Shown here in pieces: positions 15,001 to 24,691 of a stretch of DNA of 64,000 bases. The translations under genes were made by a program, and so were the position numbers. This stretch comes from Mytilisepta virgata (taxonomy: Eukaryota; Mollusca; Bivalvia; Mytilida; Mytilidae). The DNA lies in assembly GCA_028015205.1 (NCBI GenBank), contig CM051518.1:34066001-34130000 (forward strand), written 5' to 3'. Positions within the stretch are counted from its first letter, which is position 1, and the number at the start of each line of letters is the position of its first letter. The notes under the pieces were generated by a model. It worked only from the letters and a program-made list of their open reading frames with translations, was not told where the DNA came from and made no database searches.

Positions 15001-18000
15001 AAATTTTACACTAGTGTATTTCATTTACTCAAATTGATTGTTGTATCAAGTTTAACTTTTCATTCCTGATCCTTGAAAATGATCATTTTATGAAGTTTTG
15101 AAGGTACTTAAATTGAAAGGAAAATTTATGCTGTGTACAGAAAAAATATTCTAGTCCAAATATTCCAGTGGATAAAATGTGCAAGTGTAATATTCTGTCT
15201 GGGAAAATTTGTAATCAATGAGAGAAGTGGTAGCAACACTAACTGAAATTTTCAAATCATGTTAAGGTGTAAGGAAAAAATTGAGAGCTTTTGTTAAATC
15301 TTTTTCCTTGAACTATTTCATGACTTGTTAGTTATTTAAGGAATCTTAAAACCACAGACCAAAACAAAGTTGTTAGAGGTTTAATATTATACTGAAACTA
15401 CAAAAAGCTGAGGGATTATTCCTGTCAAAATATTTTGAAAAAGCTTAAAATTATGAAACTAATCAGTACAATATTGACATGGAGATTTTAATATGGCAAT
15501 AGGGGTGGGGAAAAAAAAGCATTATTATGAGATACAAGAGTCATGAATGAAAATGATATTGAAGTAATTAGAGTAGACATCTCATGCTGTTTTATAGGAT
15601 AATCATAACAAAGATATACATGTATTTGCATCAATTGTATTGTTAACTTTGGAGTAGGGGTCAGCTTTTCTGTTATTGTAGTATACCCTGAGTATATATC
15701 TGTTCATTCATCCACATTTCCTTGTCCAATGTCATACTTTATGCAAATACAAGTATCCATAAATTGTGTACAAAACCCCAAAAAATCTGCTCTTGTGCCA
15801 AATTTAAGGCATCTTAGCATAAAAAAGTACATGTAGTCATTAATTATTATTAATGAAACAAAATGTGCGCTATTGCCATCACTTTGAGTCCTTCGTCCGT
15901 CGTCTGTCCATCTGTTGTCATCTTTAACATTATCGGCGAAAATGTGGAACTGGCCAAATGAATACAACTAGTATGGTTTACGTTTACTTTTAATCTACTT
16001 CCGCCCACGGCGACGTCACGGACGTGGCGACGTCTTAACAATACAGAAGTGCAAAATAGTGGCAACGTACTTCGCGTAAACTGTCTACATGACATACTGG
16101 GGGCCGGAAAAGAAAAAATGTGCAAATAAAAAGTGAAAACTGAAAGTTACATAAAATCGATCCTCAATCTCAAAATGAATAAAACTTTGAAGTCCATATA
16201 TCACTCAAATTATCTGTTATCCTTAATCTCAATTAACACTTCACCAATTAATTGTCTATATAAAACCCTAACATTTACAGTCCATTATGAATCCATCTAT
16301 GAATGTTCTCCATGGCACGTCTAGATGATTCCCGTGTGGATGGTGTACGCACCCTGACATCTTGTCCTTGTTCGATAGATAAGTCACTTGATTGTACAGT
16401 GTCCATTTTCAGTTCAATCGGATAAAGTTTAATAATCGGACGGGATGTTTGTCCATTCCTTGTGTGCACTATGGCAGCTCGAGCATGTCCATCATTTCCT
16501 GTGATGAGTTTCTCCACAGTTGCTAATGTCCATTTGTTTCTCGGCTTTACATCATCGTGTATATGTACGATATCTCCAATGCTAATTTGACGTTTATTGT
16601 CACCAGAAACTCTATGGAACTCACGAAGTGATGTGAGGTATTCTGTTTTCCAGCGTGTACAGAAATGATCAAGAGTGTTCTTAAGAATATTCGCACGTTT
16701 GATAAGGTCCTGTTTTCCGCTAAAGAGCGCTGAGTCGATATCATTCACTGGGTACGGTGTAGTTGTGATCTGACGTCCATACAATAAATGTGAAGGGGTT
16801 AATGGCAGGTCGTCATCTGCGTTCGGAGAAATGTAGGTTAATGGTCGGTCGTTTATGACTGCTTCGATTTCTGTAACGACAGTTTGTAGCATCTCAAGTG
16901 ATAAGTAGGATCGTCCAAGTGTTTTTCGTAGGCATGATTTTGTAACACCAATTAACCTCTCCCAGAATCCACCATACCAGGGAGCTCGCTTCGGAATAAA
17001 TTGCCATGATGTCCCATCTTTTGCTAGTTCATTCACTAAAGTATTTGATTTTGTAAGTTTCTCTATAGTTTCAGAAGCGGCTAAGTACGTAGAACCATTG
17101 TCCGATATCATTGTCCTCGGGAGTGATTTGCGAGCGGTAAATCGGCGGAATGCCAATAGAAATGATTCCTCTGTTAAGTCTTTTACAATCTCCAAATGTA
17201 CTGCACGTGTAATCGCACAGGTAAATAGGCACAGATAAACCTTTTGTGTCATTTCATGTTTCTCCTTTACATATAATGCACCAGTGAAGTCCACTCCTGC
17301 CACTGTAAACGGTGGTGCTTTGGTAACACGGATCTTAGGTAGCGGTGCTGGATCAGGTGCCTTGTATGATTTTCCCTCGTGTTTTCGACAAATAAGACAT
17401 CGATTTACAACCTTTTGAACACATTGACGAATGCAAGGGATCCAGTAGGTTTGTCTCAAGTGAGTAACGGTACTGAGCACTCCAGCGTGTTTCAAACGTT
17501 CATGTGCATCTTTTACAATCAGCTTAGTTACTTGGTGGTTTTTAGGTATCAAGTAAGGAAAACGAGTAGTTTCCACCAGTTGCGCATTGTGAATTCTTCC
17601 TCCACAACGAATATATCCATCAGAATCTAAGAAGAGTCTAAGCTGTTTCATCAATGCGGATCGTTTTTCTGTTTTTGCGTTCATAAGCATAATGTCCTCT
17701 TTATAAGTCTTATATTGGCAACTATGAATCCATAATTTAAGTGCGTGGTTTAACTCATGTGATGATAGTTCATCAGAAAGTTTTTTGTCCTTCATGACTC
17801 TACAATTGTGAATGAATCTTGCAACGTATGCCGTAATTCTAGTCAATCTCCTCAATGTGCTGTAACGTTCAATATTCATTACATTTTCAATGATAAGCGG
17901 TGTGTTCGATGTGTCCTCGGTTTCATCATCTACGTCGTCGGTGCACAGTAATGCGCTTGACGATTCCATGCAATTCCAGGCCGGCCAGCGGTCCTTTTGG

Positions 18001-21000
18001 GGAAGCCATTCCGGTCCTCAAAACCATAGTTGGTTGTCCAGAAATTGTGTTGCTGCAATTCCTCTCGTTTGTAAATCTGCAGGATTGTCCGCGGTAGGAC
18101 AATAGCGCCACTGTTCTGGTTTTGTCAAGCATTTGATTTCATCAATTCTGTTTTTCACAAAACGTTTTAATTGTCTCTCAGTGTTGAGCCAGTGTTTAAC
18201 AATTTGACTGTCACTCCAAAATGTGATGTTCCTGGTTTGTAAAGTTTCTACTATGTGATTAGCCAAGCGGGCTCCGATCAAAGCAGCCATGAGTTCAAGC
18301 TGGGGTAAGGTAAGTGTCTTCACCGGTGATACACGGTTCTTTGCCATGACAATACATGATTGGTTCTCGTTTGTAATATAAGCGACAGCTCCATAAGCTG
18401 CTAAACTAGCATCCACAAAGACGTGCAAGTCATAATCCTTCACGCCATCAATACTCCCGTTGAAATAATGTCTGTCCAATTCTAGTGACACTGCTTTCTT
18501 TAGATCGACTGCTATGTTTGTCCACATAGATGATACATCTTCTTGAAGAGGCTCGTCCCACTCGACTTTGCGTTTCCATAAATTTTGCATCATTATTTTT
18601 GCTCTCACGGTGACTGGTCCAAGAAATTCAAGTGGATCGTAAATGCTCGATGATTGGCTAAATATTTCTCTTTTTGTGACGCATTTCAAAGAAGTGTCTA
18701 TTTTCGAATCGGCAAAGCTAATTTTGTCTGTAGCTGTATTCCAGCGCAATCCTAGAACTTTGGTTTTCTGATCGTTATCTAGTACGTGTTCTGAGTCGGC
18801 CATGTCATTGAGTAACTTGCTGTTTGAGGCCCACGATCTTAAATTAAATCCTGCGTTCGACATTAATGATCTAGCTTCTTTGTAGAAATTTATTATCTCC
18901 TCCTGGCTGGCGAAGCTGGACAAAATGTTGTCAACGTATAAATCATCTTTCATTGTTGAGGCAGTTTCTGTCTTACACTGCTCAAGGTGTTTCAAAAGAG
19001 TGGCATTTACTATGAAAGGACTACATGTGGCACCAAACAAAACGGATTTAAAGCGGTATGTTATCAACTTACTATTCGGGTCCCTCGGGTCGCTAAGCCA
19101 AAAGAAACGTACAACGTCTCTGTCGCCTTCGTCGAGTTGAATGTGCAAAAATGCCTTTTCTATGTCCGTGCTGACTGCGTATTTGTTGAGTCGAAATTTC
19201 ATCATCAATTTTGTAAGATCCGTAGTTACTGGAGGTGTTGACATCAAACAATCATTAAGACTAGCATGATTAGACGACTGTCGGCAACTGCAGTCATATA
19301 CAATTCGTATTGGGGTTGTTATTGAGTCCTTCTTGACTGCATGATGTGGAATGTTGTGGATTTTACTACCGCTGTCTTCGTCAACTTTCTCGATGAATCC
19401 CTTTCTCTCCTGTTCTTCTATTACATTCCCGTAAGTTCTTAATAGTTTTGGATCCCTGGTCAGCCTCTTGATTGTACTCTCTGTCCTAGCTTTTGCGACG
19501 GTGTAATTCGTAGGCAAGTAATCATGGTCTTCTTTCCACGGAAGTTTAACGCAATAGTGGCCATCTTCAAATCTGATTGACTTCTGCTGATATGTACGTA
19601 AATAATCCATGTCGTCATCTGTTTCTACTTTACTCGAAATGCCTAGTGATTCTAATCTCCAAAAGTTGGCTATACTGTTATCATCCATGTGACGATGCGC
19701 TACGATGTTTAAATACACTGATGATGGAGTTTGAAGTGGTCGGTTTCGTGCTATAAACTGGTCCTGATAGTAAGTATCCTACCTTCGAGCTGACTGCGGT
19801 CGGACCATCTCCTCTGATTATCTTGTCACCGACGATTTTCCAATAAAAATCAGCTCCAATTTGCAAAGATATTTCAAATTTGTTGTCAGTGTTCAATGGG
19901 TGCGCAAACTTGAGCCCTCTAAGGTGTGGTAAGGAAGTACGTTTGTGGTCATGAAGTTTTGCATTGGTACTGCAATGTCCGGAACAATGAGGGCATCGAT
20001 CTGAACATCTTCTCCCGTGTCAGTTTTTAGTGCGATGGTTGTAGAACTAAGACATCTGACATTCTTTCCTGTTTCACCAAACGCTGATAATTGTATAGTC
20101 TCATTTCTACTGCTCTTAACATTTAATTCCTGCGCAAGCTTCTCGGTTATGAATAAGCGCTGGGCGCCTTCATCAAATAAGATGTGTGCGTCTGCCATAT
20201 ATTGATCGTATTGCACTGGTGCGATTGCGGTCTTTAATAACACAGATGTTTTCTGTTGTTCTAGTGTGGTTGTAGAAAGGATAGGTTGAGGATTTGCGTC
20301 GCTGTCGTGCTTTATCGGATTTATGGCTTCTTTCCTAGTAGCGTAGTGTTTCTCCTCCTTTGTCGAATTTCCTCCGCAAAGACTGGTATGGTGCTTGTGA
20401 TGACATTTGCGGCATTTACTATGTGATTGACAATCTCGGGCTCTGTGAAATCCTAAACAGTTAAAACATAACTTCTTTTGTTTCACGATTTCATATCTGG
20501 CTTCTACATCTTTTACCTTCTTACAGTCATTAGCTGAATGGTCGTCTCCGCAAAATGCACATCCGAATTTCTTCTTGTCCTTAGACGGTGAGGTTTTTGT
20601 CGCTCTTTTGTTACCCGATTTAGTCCCGCCGTAGAATGTAACCGTTGATTTAGGTTCGCTGATTTCTTTTAAATGTCCAACTTCAAGAATGCTCAATTCT
20701 TTCAAAATCGCTTTTCGTAGGTCTCCTAATGTTAAATCATCTGTCCCGTTCTCTCTTGCAATTTGTCGCATTAAATCTATAGGTAACTTTTCCAATACGA
20801 CGGGTACTAGAAGTGCGCCATACATACTTTGCGTCTGACCTAAGGAGTCGAGTCCCCTCACGTAAGCCTCTAGTTTGTCGCTGTAACTTCTTAAGCTAGA
20901 AAGTTCATTTGTAGGAGCCGGTAAATCCATGAGGGCCTTCATATATGCGTGAATTACCTTATGCAGTTGTCCAAATCGTTCTTTCAACAGATCTACGGCA

Positions 21001-22910
21001 ATAGTGTAATTAGCACCAGTTAGCGGAAATCCTTCAATAGCCTCAGAAGCCGTCCTGCAAAGTTGCGCTTTTAAATAGCTGAATTTCTGTATTTCAGTGA
21101 GGGTTGTGTTAAGGTTGATAGTAGAATCAAAAGTGTCCCAGAACGTTTGCCAGTGTAAAATATTACCGTCGAATTTGGGCAGGTCCAACTTGGGCAATCT
21201 ATGATTCTGACTACTTGCGTGTGAAACTGACGACATTTGCGAATTAAGAATGTTGCTAGTAGACTGAGCGTGATCTTGTGACAATTGTAAATATGAAATG
21301 TCTCTACTGTGTGTGCTATCATGCATGGGTTGTGTGGGCTGACTCATTGCGTATGCGGTTTGACTCATGGCGGGTATAGAGATGGGCTCACTCACACGAG
21401 ATGTGCCGGGTTGCTTCTCAAATGCTAAAGTCTCATTGTTTCTAGTTTCACTGGCAGTATTAGTACTTTGAAGGTTACTTGAACTAGGTGTAAAGCTATC
21501 AGTCATTGGATTTAATGTGTGTGACGTACTTGTTGAAGATTGGGTTGAGGACTGTAAGGATGACATAAAGTTTTTGATTTGTTTGAGTTTGGTGTCAAGT
21601 GTGAACATATACTCATCTGTATCGTCGAGTTCTTCTGCTACATCATCATCCGATGTTAGTTCCAATATTTGTGAATTCAAATCAACAAGAATTGTCCGTT
21701 TCTCCGTAAGTGTCTCTGACAGAGTTGAAATCTGCTCTGGAATAACTTCTGAATTCTGGCGAAAGTCCTCAAATTTTCCCAATAATTTTGTCACAACACC
21801 TTTGTTTGCTCTTCTGACAGCTTTCAACTTTGATTCCATAATGTTCCGACGGTCACGGCACCATAAATATCGGCGAAAATGTGGAACTGGCCAAATGAAT
21901 ACAACTAGTATGGTTTACGTTTACTTTTCATCTACTTCCGCCCACGGCGACGTCACGGACGTGGCGACGTCTTAACAATACAGAAGTGCAAAATAGTGGC
22001 AACGTTCTTCACGAAAACTGTCTAAATGACAAACATTTCAGTATTTGATCATCTCCTCTGAAACTACTGCGGGAATGATGTACTAAAGGTTCTCTATGAA
22101 GTTCCTCATTTCATTTTGATTGGACGCAAAACATGGCCACTATGGGCAATTCTTGTTTCTGATGGGCTGAAACTTAGAATATTATATCCTCTGAAACTAC
22201 AAGTACAAATGATTTGTAAGTTAATACAAATGATGTTTGTGAGTTCCTGCACAAATATTCCTCAAATCTGTATTGATCGGGTGAAAAACATGGCCGCCAT
22301 GGGCAATTCTTGTTTCTGATTGGCTGAAATTTGAAAAATCATCTCCTCTGAAACTACAAGTGCAACTGATTTGTAACTTGGTACAAATGATGTTAATGAA
22401 GTCCTCTACAAATATTCCTCATTTTATCTTGATTGGTCGAAAAAAAATGGTCGCCATGGGCAGTTCTTGGTTCTGATTGGCTGTAATTTGTCAAATCATC
22501 TCCTCTGAAACTACAGGTGCAAATGATTTGTAACTTGATACAAGTGATTTTTTTTTAGATCTTCTACCAAGATCCCTCATTTTGACTTGATCCGTGACCA
22601 CTAGTCCAATGAATGTTGTATATAACAGTTTTAAGATAAATATCATTGGCATATCAAGATTCAGAAAAGTTATGGATGGGGTTGAAGCATTTTGCAAAAA
22701 AAACTGTCATGACAAATCTAATAAATCAAAGGTTAAAAGAGTTCATCCTAAATGTTTACAACATTTGATTTACAGCTTGTTCTTTATTTTAAGGTCGCTG
22801 TCAACAATCAGCATTTCCTGGAGTTCAAACACAGACTGATGCCACTTTCCAAGTTTAACATGCTGCATATTGATGGAGATGTTAAAATTTCGCAAGTCAG
22901 ATTTCAGTAG
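1..22910 (+). CDS. Galectin-family lectin, C-terminal carbohydrate-recognition domain (5' end outside window)
   Basis: Three exons join in frame: 1-83 (ends in phase 2, donor GT at 84), 1124-1340 (acceptor AG 1122-1123, donor GTAAGT) and 22794-22910 (acceptor AG 22792-22793, stop TAG 22908-22910). Together they give about 138 residues of one galectin beta-sandwich. Visible landmarks are GGLHHGKMIFISG and RFSIYLQDG in the first strands, WGQEER (Trp codon 1248-1250), PFEMII, and in the last exon a textbook galectin end: FLEFKHRL, then LHIDGDVKIS and RFQ-stop. Galectins bind beta-galactosides and serve in bivalve immunity and adhesion. The usual H-x-N-x-R signature reads V-x-D-x-R here, so His and Asn are replaced while Arg, the later Asn and W-x-x-E-x-R are kept; sugar specificity may be altered. 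Whether there is a second CRD upstream cannot be seen. The last intron is 21.5 kb and repeat-filled. Confidence 0.93.
84..1123 (+). other. Galectin intron, no recognisable feature
   Basis: AT-rich intron between the first two galectin exons of the window. I see no gene or clear repeat in it. Confidence 0.7.
1600..3036 (+). mobile_element. Hairpin-ended, Helentron-like non-autonomous element (AGCTCACC family, copy 1)
   Basis: The left end is a hairpin: AGCTCACCTGGCC, AAA, GGCCATGTGAGCT, followed by a CGTCCGTCGTCCG leader. The right end has CCAGGTGAGCG, the inverse of the left tip, about 25 bp inside a terminal AGGCTC-GAGCCT hairpin, ending CTCTTG before a T. The interior holds diverged tandem units around TTTGCCATGTTGAGATCTAC and CCCATTTAGGAGTTATTGCC. 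Asymmetric inverted repeats plus a 3' hairpin are the known layout of Helentron-derived elements (HINEs); the family assignment is inference. No protein is encoded. It lies in the galectin intron. Confidence 0.7.
3544..5911 (+). repeat. Direct tandem duplication, copy 1 (2,368 bp)
   Basis: This segment recurs at 5912-10180 with an offset of 2,368 bp. Only a handful of differences were seen (for example at 3838/8110, 3954/8224 and 4632-region/8632). Both copies begin at a CACTT, and CACTT occurs again at 10181-10185, suggesting that short homology or slippage joined them. The content is a ~165-bp dispersed repeat (3480-4480) and a reverse-oriented AGCTCACC element. Confidence 0.9.
4488..5872 (-). 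mobile_element. AGCTCACC-family element, reverse, left end replaced (copy 2)
   Basis: It starts with the reversed right end (CAAGAGGCTC hairpin, then CGCTCACCTGGAG) and runs through inverted interior units (GGGCAATAACTCCTAAATGGG, CTCAACATGGCAAAC). It stops abruptly at 5873 against the left hairpin of another element, so its own left tip is missing. Confidence 0.7.
6181..8070 (+). repeat. Tandem array of five 378-bp units
   Basis: Unit starts (ATAACAATCCAAAG) fall at 6181, 6559, 6937, 7315 and 7693, and a partial sixth starts at 8071. The period is exactly 378 bp and the units look identical by eye. Each unit carries a structured core: TCAGAC-AA-GTCTGA, then CTGGG ... CCCAG enclosing GGACC-TA-GGGTCC and ACCAGCAG. 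No long ORF is present. The perfect homogeneity indicates very recent amplification or an assembly effect. A diverged single unit lies near 35.0-35.3 kb. Confidence 0.93.
8758..10141 (-). mobile_element. AGCTCACC-family element, reverse (copy 3, duplicate of copy 2)
   Basis: Second copy of the 4488-5872 element, carried by the tandem duplication. It abuts the left hairpin of the next element at 10142. Confidence 0.7.
10142..12079 (+). mobile_element. AGCTCACC-family element with ~10 internal minisatellite units (copy 4)
   Basis: Left hairpin AGCTCACCTGGCCC-AAA-GGGCCAAGTGAGCT, then a CGTCCGTCGTCCGGCG leader. The interior is a tandem array of ~166-bp units. The right end is ACAGGTGAGCG, then the hairpin GGCTC-TTGA-GAGCC ending CTCTAG. 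Long minus-strand ORFs here run through the repeat units and are not genes. Confidence 0.75.
10233..11831 (+). repeat. Minisatellite, ~9.6 units of 165-167 bp
   Basis: CTTCTTTTAGAGAACC starts recur at 10233, 10398, 10565, 10730, 10896, 11062, 11228, 11394, 11559 and 11725. Each unit contains CCAAGATGGCCGCCAG and AGTTTAACATAGGACCC. Units differ by scattered substitutions, so the array is older than the 378-bp array. Confidence 0.9.
12080..13927 (-). mobile_element. AGCTCACC-family element, reverse, interrupted (copy 5)
   Basis: The reversed left hairpin AGCTCACATGGCC-TTT-GGCCAGGTGAGCT ends at 13927, preceded by a reversed CGTCG leader. Element-like unit sequence (AACATTCATACCAAGT, TAGTTTCAGAGGAGAAGA) is present both at 12150-12210 and at 13787-13850. 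About 1.4 kb of unrelated sequence separates the two. The outer right boundary is not clear. Confidence 0.55.
12412..13780 (+). mobile_element. Possible inserted element with a GGTTGCTAAGCAACC hairpin end
   Basis: At 12412 the host repeat (TCTATTTTTAG) switches to AGGGTT-A-GGTTGCTAAGCAACC-AA-AACCCT, a nested palindrome that looks like an element tip. The following ~1.37 kb is unlike the surrounding repeat and ends where host repeat sequence resumes near 13785. No coding potential is seen. The right boundary is approximate. Confidence 0.45.
13928..14189 (+). repeat. Dispersed ~165-bp-unit repeat fragment
   Basis: It resembles 3480-4480 and 43860-45300: phrases such as CTTTTAATATCTGTTATCTGAATA and CATTCATCTTTCGGC recur about every 165 bp in this family. 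It is non-coding. Confidence 0.5.
14190..14560 (+). mobile_element. Possible element with a GTTCGCCTCAACGACGTTGAGG hairpin start
   Basis: AGTTCGCCTCAACG-A-CGTTGAGGGGGACT forms a perfect 8-bp-stem hairpin directly after a TTTTT run, like the starts of the other hairpin-ended families here. The 3' limit could not be fixed. Sequence from about 14,560 to 15,840 shows nothing recognisable. Confidence 0.35.
15931..16094 (-). repeat. 3' LTR of the BEL/Pao element
   Basis: 164 bp, ending ATGACA on the + strand (TG start on the coding strand). The coding-strand 3' end is CGCCGATA rather than CA. It matches the other LTR at 159 of 164 positions. Confidence 0.95.
16275..17969 (-). pseudogene. BEL/Pao integrase
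   Basis: An H2C2 zinc finger (HERLKHAGV ... CLICRKHEG) is followed by a D-D-E catalytic core: GVDFTGALYV, TMISDNGSTY and APWYGGFWERLIG. The C-terminal DUF5641-like region has LTPSHLLYGR and GDIVHIHDDVKPRNKW. It is in frame with the RT/RNase H part across the stop at 18018, so it would be the tail of one polyprotein. About 180 bp separate its stop from the 3' LTR. Confidence 0.96.
18018..19718 (-). pseudogene. BEL/Pao reverse transcriptase and RNase H
   Basis: RT landmarks in order: IVYDCSCR, STDIEKAFLHIQL (first catalytic Asp), YRFKSVLFGATCSPFI and DLYVDNILSS, where YVDN stands at the YxDD site, a variant I recall from this superfamily. RNase H follows, with DLHVFVDASLAAYGAVAY, LELMAALIGARLA, WSDSQIVKHWL and NPADLQTRG. 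The frame ends at TGA 18018-18020. The next ORF starts 17 codons on in the same frame, so this is a single nonsense change. Confidence 0.95.
19681..19935 (-). pseudogene. BEL/Pao protease-RT linker segment in a shifted frame
   Basis: A short open frame carries LPHLRGLKFAHPLN, IGADFYWKIV and GPTAVSSKVGYLLSG, the conserved end of the BEL/Pao protease region. It overlaps the gag frame upstream and the RT frame downstream, each in a different frame, which shows one indel on each side. Confidence 0.85.
19893..21839 (-). pseudogene. BEL/Pao gag and start of protease (648 codons, frame lost at its end)
   Basis: Begins at ATG 21839, just inside the 5' LTR. The N-terminal ~150 residues are coiled/acidic. 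A BEL/Pao gag core (LPKLDLPKFDGN, then WQTFWDTFDS) sits near residues 217-245. CCHC-type zinc knuckles follow (CAFCGDDHSANDC; CFNCLGFHRARDC; CRKCHHKHHTSLC), then the A17-type protease start ILFDEGAQRLFI. The family usually has D-S/T-G at that catalytic site; here it is D-E-G. The frame should pass into the segment ending at 19681 but shifts near 19935, so this reading ends early at 19893. Confidence 0.93.
21844..21863 (-). other. Primer-binding site of the BEL/Pao element
   Basis: Four bases after the 5' LTR, the minus strand reads TGGTGCCGTGACCGTCGGAA. It starts with TGG as expected for pairing with a tRNA 3' CCA end. The tRNA species was not identified. Confidence 0.7.
21868..22031 (-). repeat. 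5' LTR of the BEL/Pao element
   Basis: 164 bp, partner of 15931-16094. It contains the GACGTCACGGACGTGGCGACGTC cluster (several ACGT/GACGTC sites) that may serve as promoter elements; that role is inference. Confidence 0.95.
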
Positions 22911-24691
22911 CTGATGTTTCAGAGATGATCTTCAAATGGAACTTTGTATAAAACAGATCTGCCAATTAATAATTAATTAAGTAATTTTATTTGATTTTTT
23001 CCTTGGCTTAATAACATATTTTACTAAATCAAGTATGTTGTTTCTATTTTTGTTTATTTTGGTTTGTTTATTGTTATCTGTTATTATGTAACAGTGCTAG
23101 GCTATGGGTTGAATATTTAAGTTTGAGGTTACCTTTTAAAAATAACTTTTAGTCTTGAAGAGTTATGTATATTGTTGATAGAAAAAATTTTGATAATTTA
23201 TCTATTTTTAATTTTTATATTTATCATTTTTATGGTAAATGACTTGTATACTATACAATAAAATTATGCACAGTTTAATTATGATTAAAGACTTTATTTT
23301 ATAATGTCATGAATTTAAAGTTAAAAGTAAATTTTTTAATATGCAGTGTATTGGTTTCTGGATTTATTCAAAACATTGACTATTTACTGGAAGACTGTAA
23401 TAATTATAAATTTAAATTTTCATTCTTTAAGTGAAAGAATTTTTCAAATCAAGCTATTACAAGTGAAGAAACCTGGTGTAATTATTTTACCAAGTGTCAA
23501 TTCTTGACTGTCAAATATTTAACAGTTTTATAGCTAATAAAATGGATAGCAGGATTTGTATTCAAACAATCATTTTTATCAACAAAATTTAAAATATTAA
23601 AATATATATATAATATTTTAATGTGGTGCTAAAAATGATTGTATATGTCTAAAATGTAAATATTTCTAATTTACTTCTAAGTGAAAAAGGTCTCCACGTT
23701 GCACTGGAAGTGGGATATTATGTCAGTAAGCAGTAAACAGTAACCTAAATACATAAAAATAATTATCATTTTCTTTTTGGCTACTTTTTGAATCATCCAA
23801 GTACTTATATTATATATCATTTATAGAATAAAGACAGCAGTCTTTTTTGAGAAGATTTTTTCCAAACTTTTTTGCATGTAATTTTACATTTTGGATTCAT
23901 ATGTTAGATTCTAAACCAAAATATTGTATTCACTCAAATGTAAATTTAAATTTTTTATTTAAATTACTATTAACAATTTTTTATAAGAGCTTTTTATACA
24001 TCCATCAGAAATGGGACATATTATGGTATACTGTTGAACATTCATCCATCCACATTTGCAAATTTCATAATTAACTCTAATTTGATCTTGCCAAAATGTG
24101 CAAATTTTGACCATATCTTAGGCTCAATTAGCTTTCTTCCAATAATAAGTTTTCACTTTTGTTTTCCACAATTTATGGAACTTTGTTCATGTAATTTCCA
24201 AAATTTTGCACAATAAGACAATAACTTGCACAATAACTTGCTCATACCCAATCTCATATAATTTTCATATTGTCTTTGGGTCAAGAATTCTAAAATGCCA
24301 TTACCATTTTGACCATTTTCACTTTTGTCATCTAATAGTTATGGCATTTTGTTAATGAAAAATTTGTAATTTCCCACTCTTCAAAATTTTTACATAATCA
24401 TAGATTCAGTATCAATAAGCTGAACATAAGCTTTCATTTGATTGTTATATAATAGTGACTCATAATTTCATGTTTTATTGTGGCCAGCAGTTAGGTGTAT
24501 CATTTGCTTATGGTGCAGGGAAAAACAACTGCACCATGAGCAATTGTGAATGTCTTCAATGTTTCATTCGATGTATGTTGAGAACAATGTGCACATTTAA
24601 AATTGAAAATTGGGTTAATGCAAAGATGCAGCTGAATTTTCCTTAGCAAATACATGTATTGAGGCACTTACATTTATGGTAACTTTATTTT
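22911..24691. other. Galectin 3' UTR and AT-rich intergenic sequence
   Basis: Very AT-rich. Apart from the candidate poly(A) signal I see no gene or repeat that can be named; the short ORFs are low complexity. Confidence 0.6.
23257..23262 (+). promoter_or_regulatory. Candidate polyadenylation signal of the galectin gene
   Basis: AATAAA lies about 347 nt after the galectin stop codon, in an AT-rich 3' flank. It is the first canonical hexamer I noticed in a plausible position; the assignment is by position only. Confidence 0.45.

Larger units (their letters stand above)
15931..22031 (-). mobile_element. BEL/Pao LTR retrotransposon, 6,101 bp, inactivated
   Basis: Two 164-bp LTRs (15931-16094 and 21868-22031) differ at five positions. 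Both sides are flanked by a perfect 5-bp duplication AACAT (15926-15930 and 22032-22036). On the minus strand the order is 5' LTR, primer-binding site, gag with zinc knuckles, aspartic protease, reverse transcriptase, RNase H, integrase with H2C2 zinc finger and a DUF5641-like tail, 3' LTR. That order and the integrase C-terminus are diagnostic of BEL/Pao. BEL/Pao normally has one long ORF; here two frame changes (around 19935 and 19720) and one in-frame stop (18018-18020) break it. It lies antisense in the galectin intron, inside an older repeat. Confidence 0.97.
15840..22590 (+). mobile_element. Degenerate AGCTCACC-family element split by the BEL/Pao insertion (copy 6)
   Basis: 15850-15930 carries the typical leader (TGCCATCACTTTGAGTCC, CGTCCGTCGTCTGTCC). 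The sequence resumes after the retrotransposon at 22032 with three to four units of about 155 bp (CATCTCCTCTGAAACTAC near 22048, 22188, 22341 and 22497). Removing the 6.1-kb insertion and one AACAT restores a continuous unit. Right tip not seen. Confidence 0.55.

Noticed and set aside
21517..21975. 152-codon + strand ORF opposite the retrotransposon gag
   Set aside because: Shadow of the minus-strand gag frame; serine/valine-rich, no homology.
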